DNA of 64,000 nt from Luidia sarsii (Eukaryota > Echinodermata > Asteroidea > Paxillosida > Luidiidae): contig OX465102.1 in assembly GCA_949987565.1 (NCBI GenBank), positions 25,109,691 to 25,173,690 on the forward strand, read 5' to 3'. Shown here piece after piece: positions 1-8,970 of the stretch. Below the pieces are notes generated by a model. That model was not told the DNA's origin and searched no databases. It saw nothing but the letters and a program-made list of their open reading frames with translations. The translations under genes were made by a program, and so were the position numbers. The first letter of the stretch is position 1; every line of letters begins with the position of its first letter.

Positions 1-780
1 GGGAACAGAACTCAGGGTTAACGAACCCCGGGGTACAGAATGCTAAACCCGGGGCGGCAAATCTCGGGGTTAAGCACTTTGTAGTGGGAAAAGGGTAAAA
101 GGCTCTCTGCCTTTGAGAAAGGGTCCTACTATAGGATCCAAATAGTCACGCCCTCTACATTTCGGTTCAAAGAGTGGACTGTTGGGACTGTACCCAATCT
201 GGTCTGGATGAAATCTGACCCACCAGCACTGCCAACAAAACTGTATCCTTTTCTGGCCCTCCAGGCAATCGTAGGGGGGGGACTAGCAAGGTAATAGGGA
301 AATTATGGACTTACAAGGGGGTAATATCACACAGAGTGTGTTTGGGAGTTCACACTGGGATTTGGATGCAGGTGTTGCCCATGTGTGTCTGTCTAGCCAG
401 TGTCTGGGTGGAAGAGGGGGGGTGGGGGGTTAGGGGAGGGGAGGGGAGGAGAGGCGAGGCAAGGTGAGGCAGGCTGATCCTCTCAACGTTAACCCATTTC
501 ACAATGGTTCATCAACAGCACCCATTGCTGTACACATGTATGTTACATCTTGGACTTGTTATTGTACCAACTACCAGACTCCAACCCTTTGGACAGCTCA
601 CAATGCCAAGGGTATGTACAATGTACATGTACATGTAATTTGGAACTTGGACTGTAAAATATGTTTTCAATCTTGATAGCAAAATACCACATAAGGCAAC
701 ATTCTTAGTTATGTTGCACAAATTCCTTGCTTACCTCATCATTTATGTCTCTTTCTGTGTTTCTTTGATTATTGCCGGCT
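1..780. other. No supported gene; short GC-rich repeats
   Basis: No coding region is supported. The first 85 bases hold three copies of a CCCGGGG or CTCGGGG motif spaced about 20-25 bases apart, with GGGTTAA beside the first and last. This could be the end of a repeat cut off by the window edge. A diverged copy of the dispersed hairpin repeat (GAGAAAGG...TCC...AGGATCCAAA...GCCCTCT) lies at about 109-158. A G-rich patch lies at 410-460 and a short (ACATGT)n run near 620-635. Confidence 0.5.
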
Positions 781-787
781 TGCTTGA

Positions 788-826
<39 letters not shown>

Positions 827-830
827 GTTG
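781..830. repeat. (CTTG)n microsatellite
   Basis: About ten tandem CTTG units with a few substitutions at the edges. The short frame through it encodes only repeated Ala-Ser-Lys-Gln and is not taken as coding. Confidence 0.95.
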
Positions 831-1395
831 TGTGTGTTTGTTTGATTGGTTTTGTCCACGCAGCATGACTCTCTGCCTGGTTGAACCCTGGTTGAACCTG
901 TGATCCGGTCCTTGACCATGTATGGTTGAACCACAAATGCAACCACGTGGTTCATCCTCCCTTCACCTTCACTTCGGCTGGCAAGAGCCAAAGCAATGTT
1001 GTTGTTTGCTATGGTAAAACAATAAACATAACCACTCTTGTTGTTGTTTTGCCTTGACTTGGCAGATGAATGCTGTTAGTATTTGACTAACAATCAGATC
1101 CTAAGTTGACCCCACAAATTTCCTTCTCCTCCCCCCTCCCCTCTATCTCTCCATAAGGTCACCTCCCTCTCTCCCTCTCCCCCTCTCTCTGTCGGCTGTC
1201 ACTCTCTTCTCCTATCTCCTTGAACTAGAAGGTGAAGGTATTTCCAACTCATTAAGAGAAGTGGACAAGTTGACAGATTTCCATTCCACTGCTTGTTGAA
1301 TGGTTAATAGGCACACAAAAAATGGGGGTTAACAAATCCCTGCAGCCAGCTTCAAGACTGCCCTCGGTTAAACTCCTTGCAGCCGGAACCTCTCA
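831..1395. other. No supported gene
   Basis: Mostly unique sequence. Three copies of GGTTGAACC lie between 878 and 932, and a CT-rich stretch lies at about 1123-1190. Nothing here looks coding. Confidence 0.5.
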
Positions 1396-1434
1396 CCCCC
1401 CCCCCCCAAAAAAAAAAAAAAAAAAAAAAAAAAA
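1396..1434. repeat. Poly-C to poly-A junction
   Basis: Twelve C followed directly by 27 A. This is the clearest of about ten C-run/A-run (or T-run/G-run) junctions in the window, so it is recorded as a recurring structure and not only a homopolymer. Confidence 0.9.
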
Positions 1435-1619
1435 CCTCTGAAAAGCAAAACAAAAACTACAAACCTAGTTCAACACAAATCAAGGTTATTGACACAGTGA
1501 TTTGAGGGTCAGGCCTCTTGCAAAACAAAAAACTGCAAAATTGTTTCAAGTTGCTCCCGTGTGTGTATATTGAGGTTTTATGCCTATGGGATACGCTAGG
1601 AGGCAATTTGGTCACGTTT

Positions 1620-1852
1620 TCTTTCTTTTTCTTCTTCTTCTTCTTCTTCGTTTTTTTTTGTGGGGAGTTGGGAGGAAGGCAGGGGTTGCAATTAACTTGC
1701 AATGCCACTAAGCCTGGGTCTTGTCATGGAGGAGAGGAGAGGAGGGGGAGAGGAGGGGGATAGGGGGACAGAGAGAGGGTAAGAGGGGGAGGAGGGAGGG
1801 AGGAGAGGGAGAAAGGGAGAGAGGGAGAGGGCGAGGGTGTGGGGGGGGGGGT
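1620..1852. repeat. (CTT)n run and purine-rich GA/GGGA tract
   Basis: A CTT repeat at about 1630-1649 is followed, after unique sequence, by an almost pure purine tract (about 1727-1852) of GAGAGGGGGAGAGG type. The Arg/Gly-rich and Pro/Ser-rich open frames on the two strands are products of this composition. Confidence 0.9.
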
Positions 1853-2354
1853 AGTTGGGCCTGCCTTGATCTTGTCCTTTGGGTCTATTTGGACAAACAC
1901 CTGTGGTTTCCATCCCCCAGGAACCCCCTGCCAGCAGCTCATGTGAGTACTGTGTGCACAGGTTACAGGTGTTCATTTGATGGAACACCTTTCAGGTGAT
2001 GTAAGGCGGGGCATTACACAGATGGGTCATGTCACTCTCATTCTCAGTGAGTGTGGTTTCAGTGTACATGACACATGTTCATGTACAGTACAGTGCGTGT
2101 GCAAATGAATTCCTTCTCCTTAGTAATGTGTAAAGTGAAGGAAAACTAGCTGGGAATGTTACTTTTCTGAAGAGTAAATAATCTGAGGAAATGCTGCAAT
2201 CTGCCTATTGAGTCAAATGACAAAAAAAAGCTTAAAATTAAAGGGCCCAAGGTTTTTATCCTACTCCTAGCTTTACCAGTCTCAGTCATGGGCAGCACAT
2301 TTTCACTAGCATTCCCATCCCAGCATACATGTGTAGATAGGGCCTACATGTAAC

Positions 2355-2460
2355 TGACTAATTAGCTCATGTGGTAAGAGTCTTGGTACTCTAAACCAGA
2401 GGTCTCGGGTTCAAGTCCCGTTCCAGTCAAAATTTTCTTTGCCAATTGTTTTGTTTTCAT
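2355..2460 (+). mobile_element. tRNA-derived SINE head
   Basis: The sequence folds like a degenerate tRNA. It has a D-arm region with TAGCTCA and GTGGTAAGAG, an anticodon-like stem TTGGT/ACCAG around a 7-base loop, and a T-arm CGGG-TTCAAGT-CCCG. A four-base GACT/AGTC closing stem flanks it. Position 33 is C where U is expected and the acceptor stem is poor, so this is not a working tRNA gene. The following AATTTTCTTTGCCA segment recurs after the related head at 12786, which supports a SINE family. Confidence 0.65.
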
Positions 2461-2924
2461 AAATTGTTCAAAAGTTCCCATTCAGGTTTCCCTTGAGTTT
2501 GTCTGATCAAACTGAGCACTGACGCACATGTGCAGACACACCGTGCATGTTTATGTTGAGTTTCGTAGGCCTTGACTTGAATTTGTGTTTCACATAATCA
2601 AAAGCATGACAAGGCGTATGGCTACAATATACGTACCGTAGAGTGCATGTATATGTACAGGTCAAACCATGGTCATTCATTCAAGTGACCTACATGATTA
2701 TACCTGTATGTGTAATGTGTATCCATACACTGTCTGGTATTTCAAATCTTGTCTCACACCGTCACAGACTCAGTCACTCAGACCATTCATTATCGCTTTA
2801 ATTAAATTGCTGCACAGCCGAGTGGAATACCATAGCCCGTACGTACGCTCCCCTATAGGTTAATGAGATAAGATGAATTGAGCTGAAGGACAATGATAGG
2901 AATTACTGTATGTGTCGGGTACAC
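2461..2924. other. No supported gene
   Basis: Unique sequence after the SINE. A TATGTACAGG motif at about 2650 belongs to the widespread TGTACA-type motif. No coding signal is seen. Confidence 0.45.
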
Positions 2925-2928
2925 TTAA

Positions 2929-3613
2929 AGGGGAATGAAACCCAGAGAAATATGTTGGCTTATCTGATTGGGTGTTAAAAACAACCTACAATTACCTATG
3001 TGCTACTCACCTACGAGTTTCATAAAGATGGAAAAATCAAGGAAAAGTCAATGGTCGAATTCGCGTTCCCGCAAACGGCCATCTTTTTGAATGGCCCGCC
3101 AGTCACTGCGGGGGTATGACATCGCAATGGAAAACACCCTCATGGGCCCGGACGGATGTACCCCTACTATATGTAACTGCGTGCAGTTATACACTCGCGA
3201 GCTGAATGATGGTGTACTGCCAGGCTTTTGGATGTCAAAATGCCAGCGGGAAAAAGCTGGGGAAATCTTTCCATGCAGTTCCCAACAAGGACAAGAGAGC
3301 TGTTTGACATCCAAAAGCCTGGCAGTACACCATCGTTCAGCTCGAGAGTGTATAACTGCACGCAGTATATACATGTAGTAGGGGTACATCCGTCCGGGCC
3401 CATGCGGGAGTTTTCCGTTGCAATGTCATACCCCCGCAGTGACTGGCGGGCCATTTGAAAATATGGCGGTTTGCGGGAACGCGAATTCGACCACCGATTT
3501 TCCATAATTTTTCCCTCTTTATGAAACTCAGGTGAGTAGCACATAGGTAATTGTAGGTTGTTTTTAACACCCAATCAGATTAGTCAACATTTTTCTCTGG
3601 GTTTCATTCCCCT
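2929..3613. mobile_element. 685-bp foldback element, Kolobok-like, TTAA-flanked
   Basis: The element is flanked by TTAA on both sides (2925-2928 and 3614-3617). It starts AGGGGAATGAAACCCAGAG and ends with the reverse complement. The inverted arms run inward to about 3240 and 3303, so roughly 620 of 685 bases pair, leaving a loop of only about 62 bases. The arms match the right end of the THAP-bearing element at 18970-20893, including the segment just upstream of the THAP frame. It is best explained as one end of that family duplicated head-to-head. Superfamily assignment rests on TTAA sites plus the THAP fragment. Confidence 0.85.
3209..3307 (+). pseudogene. THAP-domain gene fragment at the foldback centre
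   Basis: An ATG opens a 32-codon frame starting MVYCQAFGCQNASGKKLGKS, followed by FHAVPNK and a stop. This is the N-terminal part of a THAP zinc finger: the first two zinc ligands (the Cys pair of C-x4-C) and the usual SFHxxP region are present. The distal C-x2-H pair is absent because the frame runs into the other arm. The matching arm gives the same first nine or so residues on the minus strand. It is about 80 percent identical over 30 residues to the remnant at 20219-20589. It cannot encode a complete domain. Confidence 0.85.
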
Positions 3614-3617
3614 TTAA

Positions 3618-4097
3618 GTCAACCTCATTCCATGTTTGAAGACGATAATATTGTAGGTCCCTGGGGTTGATGCATTGCATCATAGGCTTCTATACATTCT
3701 TTGGAGGTAAGTTCATAAATGCACGTCATGTCACCGCAAGCCTTCTACCTAACATTCTCATCCTTCCAAGATTCTCCTAAAGACATGAAAGTCTGCACTG
3801 TGTGTACATTATCTCCGAGGATGACAAAGCCCTGCTTGCAGTTGCACTGAGTTATGCAGACAAGATATTTACCAAGCCGTTAGGACATCAGGTGTGGACA
3901 ACCTTCACAGGCATTTTATGAAGTATGTAGTTAAGGAACCTCTACCACAATATACTGTACATGTATCGGGGAGGGGGATTCACCAAGTCTTTGGAACCAC
4001 AATAAATCAATTCAGGAATAAAGGACCCATTGCTGTGATACTGATAGAATGAATAGTTGCAGACTTGCAGCGCACCACAGGCTGTCTTACTATCGGT
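3618..4097. other. No supported gene
   Basis: Spacer between two mobile elements. It holds a short GATGCATTGCATC inverted repeat near 3670 and no plausible coding region. Confidence 0.45.
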
Positions 4098-4101
4098 TTA
4101 A

Positions 4102-4413
4102 AGGCCCGATACAACATTGGGAAGATCGGAAAACATCGATGTCCTTCTAATTTACACAGTTTGTAGATGGCCATGATAGAATCCTCATGTTGAAATCTTA
4201 CGGTCTGGGATGCTGTACTTCCCAAGAAATCTTCATTCAAACATCTTACACTACAGAATGGTGCAAAAACCGTGACGTTTTTTTGCCTTTTTCTACTTTC
4301 TCAGATCACCATTTGAGCTAAAACCTTCGCAGGATTGCTTTTTGGGGATGTTTAATGGTTTAACACACAAACTGTGGCAATCTTTTGACCTTTACCAATG
4401 TTGTATAGGGCCT
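4102..4413 (+). mobile_element. TTAA MITE, copy A
   Basis: A 312-bp element flanked by TTAA (4098-4101 and 4414-4417). Its termini are AGGCCCGATACAACATTGG and the inverse of AGGCCCTATACAACATTGG. The interior has no coding capacity. Its reverse complement matches the element at 4561-4885 along nearly all its length, so the two belong to one family in opposite orientation. Confidence 0.85.
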
Positions 4414-4560
4414 TTAAGTCACCATGACTTGCGTGAAATTGACTACTCTCGAGAAAAGTTCACTAGAATCAAATAATTCTGCCCTCTCAATAAAAAAAAT
4501 CAAGTGGGGACACAGGCTGCAGCCACAGGACCGAGTCCCACAGAAATTGTGTTTAATTAA

Positions 4561-4885
4561 AGGCTCTATGCAACATTGGTAAAGGTCAAAAGATTGCCAC
4601 AGTTTGTGTGTTGAAATCCTGCGAAGGTTTTAGCTCAAATGGTTATCTAAGAAAGTAGAAAAAACAAGGTCACGGTTGTTGCACCGTTCTGCAGTGTAAG
4701 AAATAGTTTATTACTCACAAGTAACAAACTATTTGTCGATGTTTGAGCGAAGATTTCTCGAGAAGTACAGCATCCAAGATTTCAACAAGAGGATTCTATC
4801 ATGACCGTCTACAAACTGTGTAAATTAGAAGGAAATCTGTGGACATTGATGTTACCCCGATCTTCCCAACGTTGTACTGGGGCCT
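4561..4885 (-). mobile_element. TTAA MITE, copy B (inverted relative to A)
   Basis: A 325-bp element flanked by TTAA at 4557-4560 and 4886-4889, homologous to copy A in reverse. Relative to A it carries an extra 38-bp segment at 4701-4738 that forms a hairpin (AATAGTTT/AAACTATT and TTACT/AGTAA stems around CACA). Copies A and B with the 147-bp spacer can fold into one long inverted repeat. Confidence 0.85.
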
Positions 4886-4889
4886 TTAA

Positions 4890-5816
4890 AAACAACAACC
4901 AACAGTAGTAGCAAGATGATAACAGTTGGCTGTTTGGTGGCAGTTCCATCTCGGCCACTACATCACCAGCAACCTTTGATAAATCAGAAGACAAGGGGCC
5001 GGTTCCCCCAGCCAACTCATGACCCTGTTCTGTGGTTGTATTAACCTCTGAGAGACTGACCAGCTGGGAAACATCTAAACCCTCCCCCCCCCAAAAAAAA
5101 AAAAAAAAAGAAAGAAGAAAATTGATGAGCCACTCTCTTTTTTTAGGTTCCCCAGACCTATTTTCCAGGAAATACTAACAAACAAACAAACTGCCCCTGT
5201 GAGAGGGGGGGGGGCTTTTACTCAGAAACAAAGAAATGACCGGGCATGTTTTTGAAGTTCTCCCATCTTGCAGATGGCTGAAATTAGGTGGATGGAGTCA
5301 AGTTTTTTTTCTGGAGTTTTGAGTGTCATTTTTTTAGGGCAAGAACCCCTGTGCTCCAACACACACAAGGTTTCTGGAGACTTTCTGTGGGGCCATGCGC
5401 AGAGGCCAGTTGTGGGGAGGGGAGGGGAGGGGGGAATCGAGGGCAGGAGAAACTCCCAACAGGAGCCTGAAGAGAGGGGTAGGATTTGGATGAGCCCTGG
5501 ACTAAAAATGCAAGTCTGCCGGACCCTTGTATGACCCAGAGAGTTTAATCACTGTTTTGTTTGCAGTGTGGAATGCTCTCTTGACCGAAATGTCAAGGTC
5601 TCAAAGTCTTCGTCCTCGACGATTTCATGGTCAGCTTCACAGAAGGGAATATAAACAATCATCCACATACACACACATCCCAAAATAAAATAGATTTAAT
5701 TTACGAGTTACTGGGGTGTGAGGGGGAGGATAGGGGATGGGAGATACACATAGGCCTGAAATGTGAGGGAATTTTCAGTACCTGTACGTGTACTGGCACA
5801 AATGGAACATTCAAAA
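4890..5816. other. No supported gene; poly-C/poly-A junction
   Basis: A second C-run/A-run junction lies at about 5084-5109, and G-runs at 5207-5215 and 5415-5435. The short open frames show no family resemblance. Confidence 0.5.
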
Positions 5817-6290
5817 GTCTCTCTCTCCTCTCCCTCCCTCTCTCTCTCTCGCCTCTCTCTCCCTCCCTCTCTCTCTCTCCCTCCATCTCTCTCTGTGTCT
5901 CCCCTGTCCCCCCTCTCTCTCTCTCCCTCCATCTCTCTCTCTCTCTGTCTCCCCTGTCCCCCCCTCTCTCTCTCTCTCTCTCTCCCTCTCCCCGTTTCTC
6001 TTTCTCTCTCTCTCCACAAATCCCCCTCTCTCTCCCTCTAATTCTCTCCACACCTATCTCTCCTTCTCCGTCTCTCTCTCTCTTGCACTCTCTTTCTCCC
6101 TTCTCCCCTCTCTCCATCTCGTTCATCTCCTTACATCTCTCTCCCTCTTCTACCTCTCTCTCCCTCGCTCTCTTTCTCCCCCTCTCTCTCTCCCCCTCTC
6201 TTTCTCTCCACATCTCTCTCCCTCTCTCTCTCTCTCCCTCACTCATTTGTCTGTCTTTCTCCCTCTCTCCTCTCTCCCTTTCTCTCTCTG
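5817..6290. repeat. 470-bp pyrimidine tract
   Basis: Nearly pure C/T on the plus strand, made of CTCTCTC, CCCTC and TCTCC blocks with a few interruptions. It yields long Ser/Leu/Pro frames on plus and Arg/Glu frames on minus. These are compositional and not genes. Confidence 0.95.
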
Positions 6291-6940
6291 CGCCATATCT
6301 GTCATGTCATGCCACAATTTTGCCACACCGTGCTTTGGCTTTTCTTTTCTCGAGGAGCTTCATCTCCCGATGTTTTACTCCTCTTTCTTGTAGCTAGGCT
6401 GGCCATCCAAGTCCCGCTGTCCTCTGCTCCTCTATTTTTTCCCCGTCGCGTCCGAGCCAGGTTTTTCCCAACCCTCTTTTCTCAGGACAACACCCCGGAA
6501 TCCAAACAGACAGTGCATTTCGAATTGAGAAACCTAGCACGGAGCCACAAGCACCTGGGATGGCAGTAACCCGATACTTGTGTCTACGAAAAATTCCATT
6601 TCATTATAGAGCGGGGTTTGTTTTTTTCTCATGGCCTGTGGGGCTATCTACTTGACTGGCCTTGACATGCTGGGTGAATCAATACTTGGAACATATCTCC
6701 GCCTCCCTGTCACTATTGGATGCTGAAAGCAAATTCCGAAGTCAATGTCGGCCACGCAGACAAATAAGATGACTACCAGTGGGCGTTCGGCTTTCTATTT
6801 TCAGAATTGGGTCATTTCTCTTTTCTGACTGGAAAGAGTTTTAGTTCAGTTTAGTTTTAGAGTTTAGTTCGTTATTTGAAGAAAAAACAAGATGCAAAAA
6901 TGTTCCTCCTTTACAATCTTTTTTTATTTATTTATACATT
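6291..6940. other. No supported gene
   Basis: Mixed sequence with no repeat match elsewhere in the window and no convincing coding frame. It ends in a T/A-rich stretch before the satellite-bearing repeat. Confidence 0.4.
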
Positions 6941-6949
6941 TCTGATCAG

Positions 6950-7018
6950 TTTCATGCTTTGATCCTAGCGGGACCTTTCTCAGATGCAGAGGAGGATCCA
7001 GCTAGGATCAAACGTGTC
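6950..7018. repeat. Left arm of satellite-bearing hairpin repeat
   Basis: Two facing copies of the dispersed motif: an inverted one (CTTTGATCCTAGCGGGACC TTTCTC) and a direct one (CCAGCTAGGATCAAACGTG then TCAGGCC). The satellite array begins about 30 bases downstream. With the right arm at 8805-8970 it brackets the array. Confidence 0.7.
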
Positions 7019-7048
7019 AGGCCAGGTCCGGACTTCATTGGAGATCTC

Positions 7049-8804
7049 AACACTGAATGTCACTGTGAATGTCTGACAACATTTCAAATGGGACACTGAA
7101 TGTCACTGCGAATGTCTGACAACATTTCAAATGGAACACTGAATGTCACTGCGAATGTCTGACAACATTTCAAATGGAACACTGAATATCACTGCGAATG
7201 TCTGACAACATTTCAAATGGAACACTGAATGTCACTGCGAATGTCTGACAACATTTCAAATGGAACACTGAATGTCACTGTGAATGTCTGACAACATTTC
7301 AAATGGGACACTGAATGTCACTGCGAATGTCTGACAACATTTCAAATGGGACACTGAATGTCACTGCGAATGTCTGACAACATTTCAAATGGGACACTGA
7401 ATGTCACTGCGAATGTCTGACAACATTTCAAATGGAACACTGAATGTCACTGCGAATGTCTGACAACCTTTCAAATGGAACACTGAATGTCACTTCGAAT
7501 GTCTGACAACATTTCAAATGGAACACTGAATGTCACTGCGAATGTCTGACAACATTTCAAATGGGACACTGAATGTCACTGCGAACGTCTGACAACATTT
7601 CAAATGGAACACTGAATGTCACTGCGAATGTCTGACAACATTTCGAATGGAACACTGAATGTCACTGCGAATGTCTGAAATTTCAAATGGAACACTGAAT
7701 GTCACTGCGAATGTCTGACAACATTTCAAATGGGACACTGAATGTCACTGCGAATGTCTGACCTTTCAAATGAAACACTGAATGTCACTTCGAATGTCTG
7801 ACAACATTTCAAATGGAACACTGAATGTCACTGCGAATGTCTGACAACCTTTCAAATGGAACACTGAATGTCACTGCGAATGTCTGACAACATTTCAAAT
7901 GGAACACTGAATGTCACTGCGAATGTCTGACATTTCAAATGGAACACTGAATGTCACTGCGAATGTCTGACAACATTTCAAATGGAACACTGAATGTCAC
8001 TGCGAATGTCTGACAACATTTCAAATGGAACACTGAATGTCACTTCGAATGTCTGACAACATTTCAAATGGAACACTGAATGTCACTTCGAATGTCTGAC
8101 AACCTTTCAAATGGGACACTGAATGTCACTGCGAATGTCTGACAAAATTTCAAATGGAACACTGAATGTCACTTCGAATGTCTGACAACATTTCAAATGG
8201 AACACTGAATGTCACTTCGAATGTCTGACAACCTTTCAAATGGGACACTGAATGTCACTGCGAATGTCTGACAACATTTCAAATGGAACACTGAATGTCA
8301 CTGCGAATGTCTGACAACCTTTCAAATGGAACACTGAATGTCACTGCGAATGTCTGACAACCTTTCAAATGGGACACTGAATGTCACTGCGAATGTCTGA
8401 CAACATTTCAAATGGAACACTGAATGTCACTGCGAATGTCTGACAACATTTCAAATGGGACACTGAATGTCACTTCGAATGTCTGACAACATTTCAAATG
8501 GAACACTGAATGTCACTGCGAATGTCTGACAACATTTCAAATGGGACACCGAATGTCACTTCGAATGTCTGACAACCTTTCAAATGGGACACTGAATGTC
8601 ACTGCGAATGTCTGACAACATTTCAAATGGAACACTGAATGTCACTGCGAATGTCTGGACAACATTTCAAATGGGACACTGAATGTCACTGCGAATGTCT
8701 GACAACCTTTCAAATGGAACACTGAATGTCACTGCGAATGTCTGACAACATTTCAAATGGAACACTGAATGTCACTGCGAATGTCTGACAACATTTCAAA
8801 TGGG
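7049..8804 (+). repeat. 43-bp satellite array, about 41 copies
   Basis: Each unit reads ACACTGAATGTCACTGCGAA then TGTCTGACAACATTTCAAATGGG or GGA. Within the unit GAATGTC occurs twice, 12 bases apart. Copies differ at a few fixed positions (TGCG/TTCG, ACATTTC/ACCTTTC, GGA/GGG). A few have lost about five bases near GACAACA. Two consecutive three-unit blocks (about 8032-8160 and 8161-8289) show the same variant order, a local 129-bp higher-order repeat. There are no variable spacers, and the array lies between arms of a dispersed repeat. Confidence 0.95.
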
Positions 8805-8970
8805 AAACCCGATGAAGGCTTTTGCCTGAAACACGGCCTGACATCTCAACGCAGGCAGGTCAATACTCGGAGGCATTTAGTCTTTGAGAAAGTGTCCGAC
8901 GTGGATCGAAACGTCAGGTCCTCCTAATTTTTAAAATTTATGTTTTGATTCTTTCAGTCAGTAAGCAGTT
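8805..8970 (+). repeat. Right arm of satellite-bearing hairpin repeat
   Basis: It begins CCCGATGAAGGCTTTTGCCT GAAAC, continues to CTTTGAGAAAGTGTCC...GTGGATCGAAACGTCAGG, and ends TTTCAGTCAGTAAGCAGTTT. The last segments recur after other copies (16905-16930 and 50380-50395), so this arm seems to include the true 3' end of the family. The AGGC-TTTT-GCCT stem followed by GAAAC resembles part of a hammerhead core, but one expected core base differs (see findings). Confidence 0.65.

Noticed and set aside
2355..2429. Functional tRNA gene
   Set aside because: C at position 33, a weak acceptor stem and shared flanking sequence with other copies indicate a SINE.
5627..6397. 256-codon Ser/Leu/Pro-rich plus-strand frame and its Arg/Glu-rich minus-strand partners
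   Set aside because: They lie on a pyrimidine tract. Several frames are open on both strands at once, with two- to six-residue periodicity and no domain.
7049..8804. CRISPR-like regular array
   Set aside because: There are no variable spacers; the whole 43-bp unit repeats, in a eukaryotic setting.
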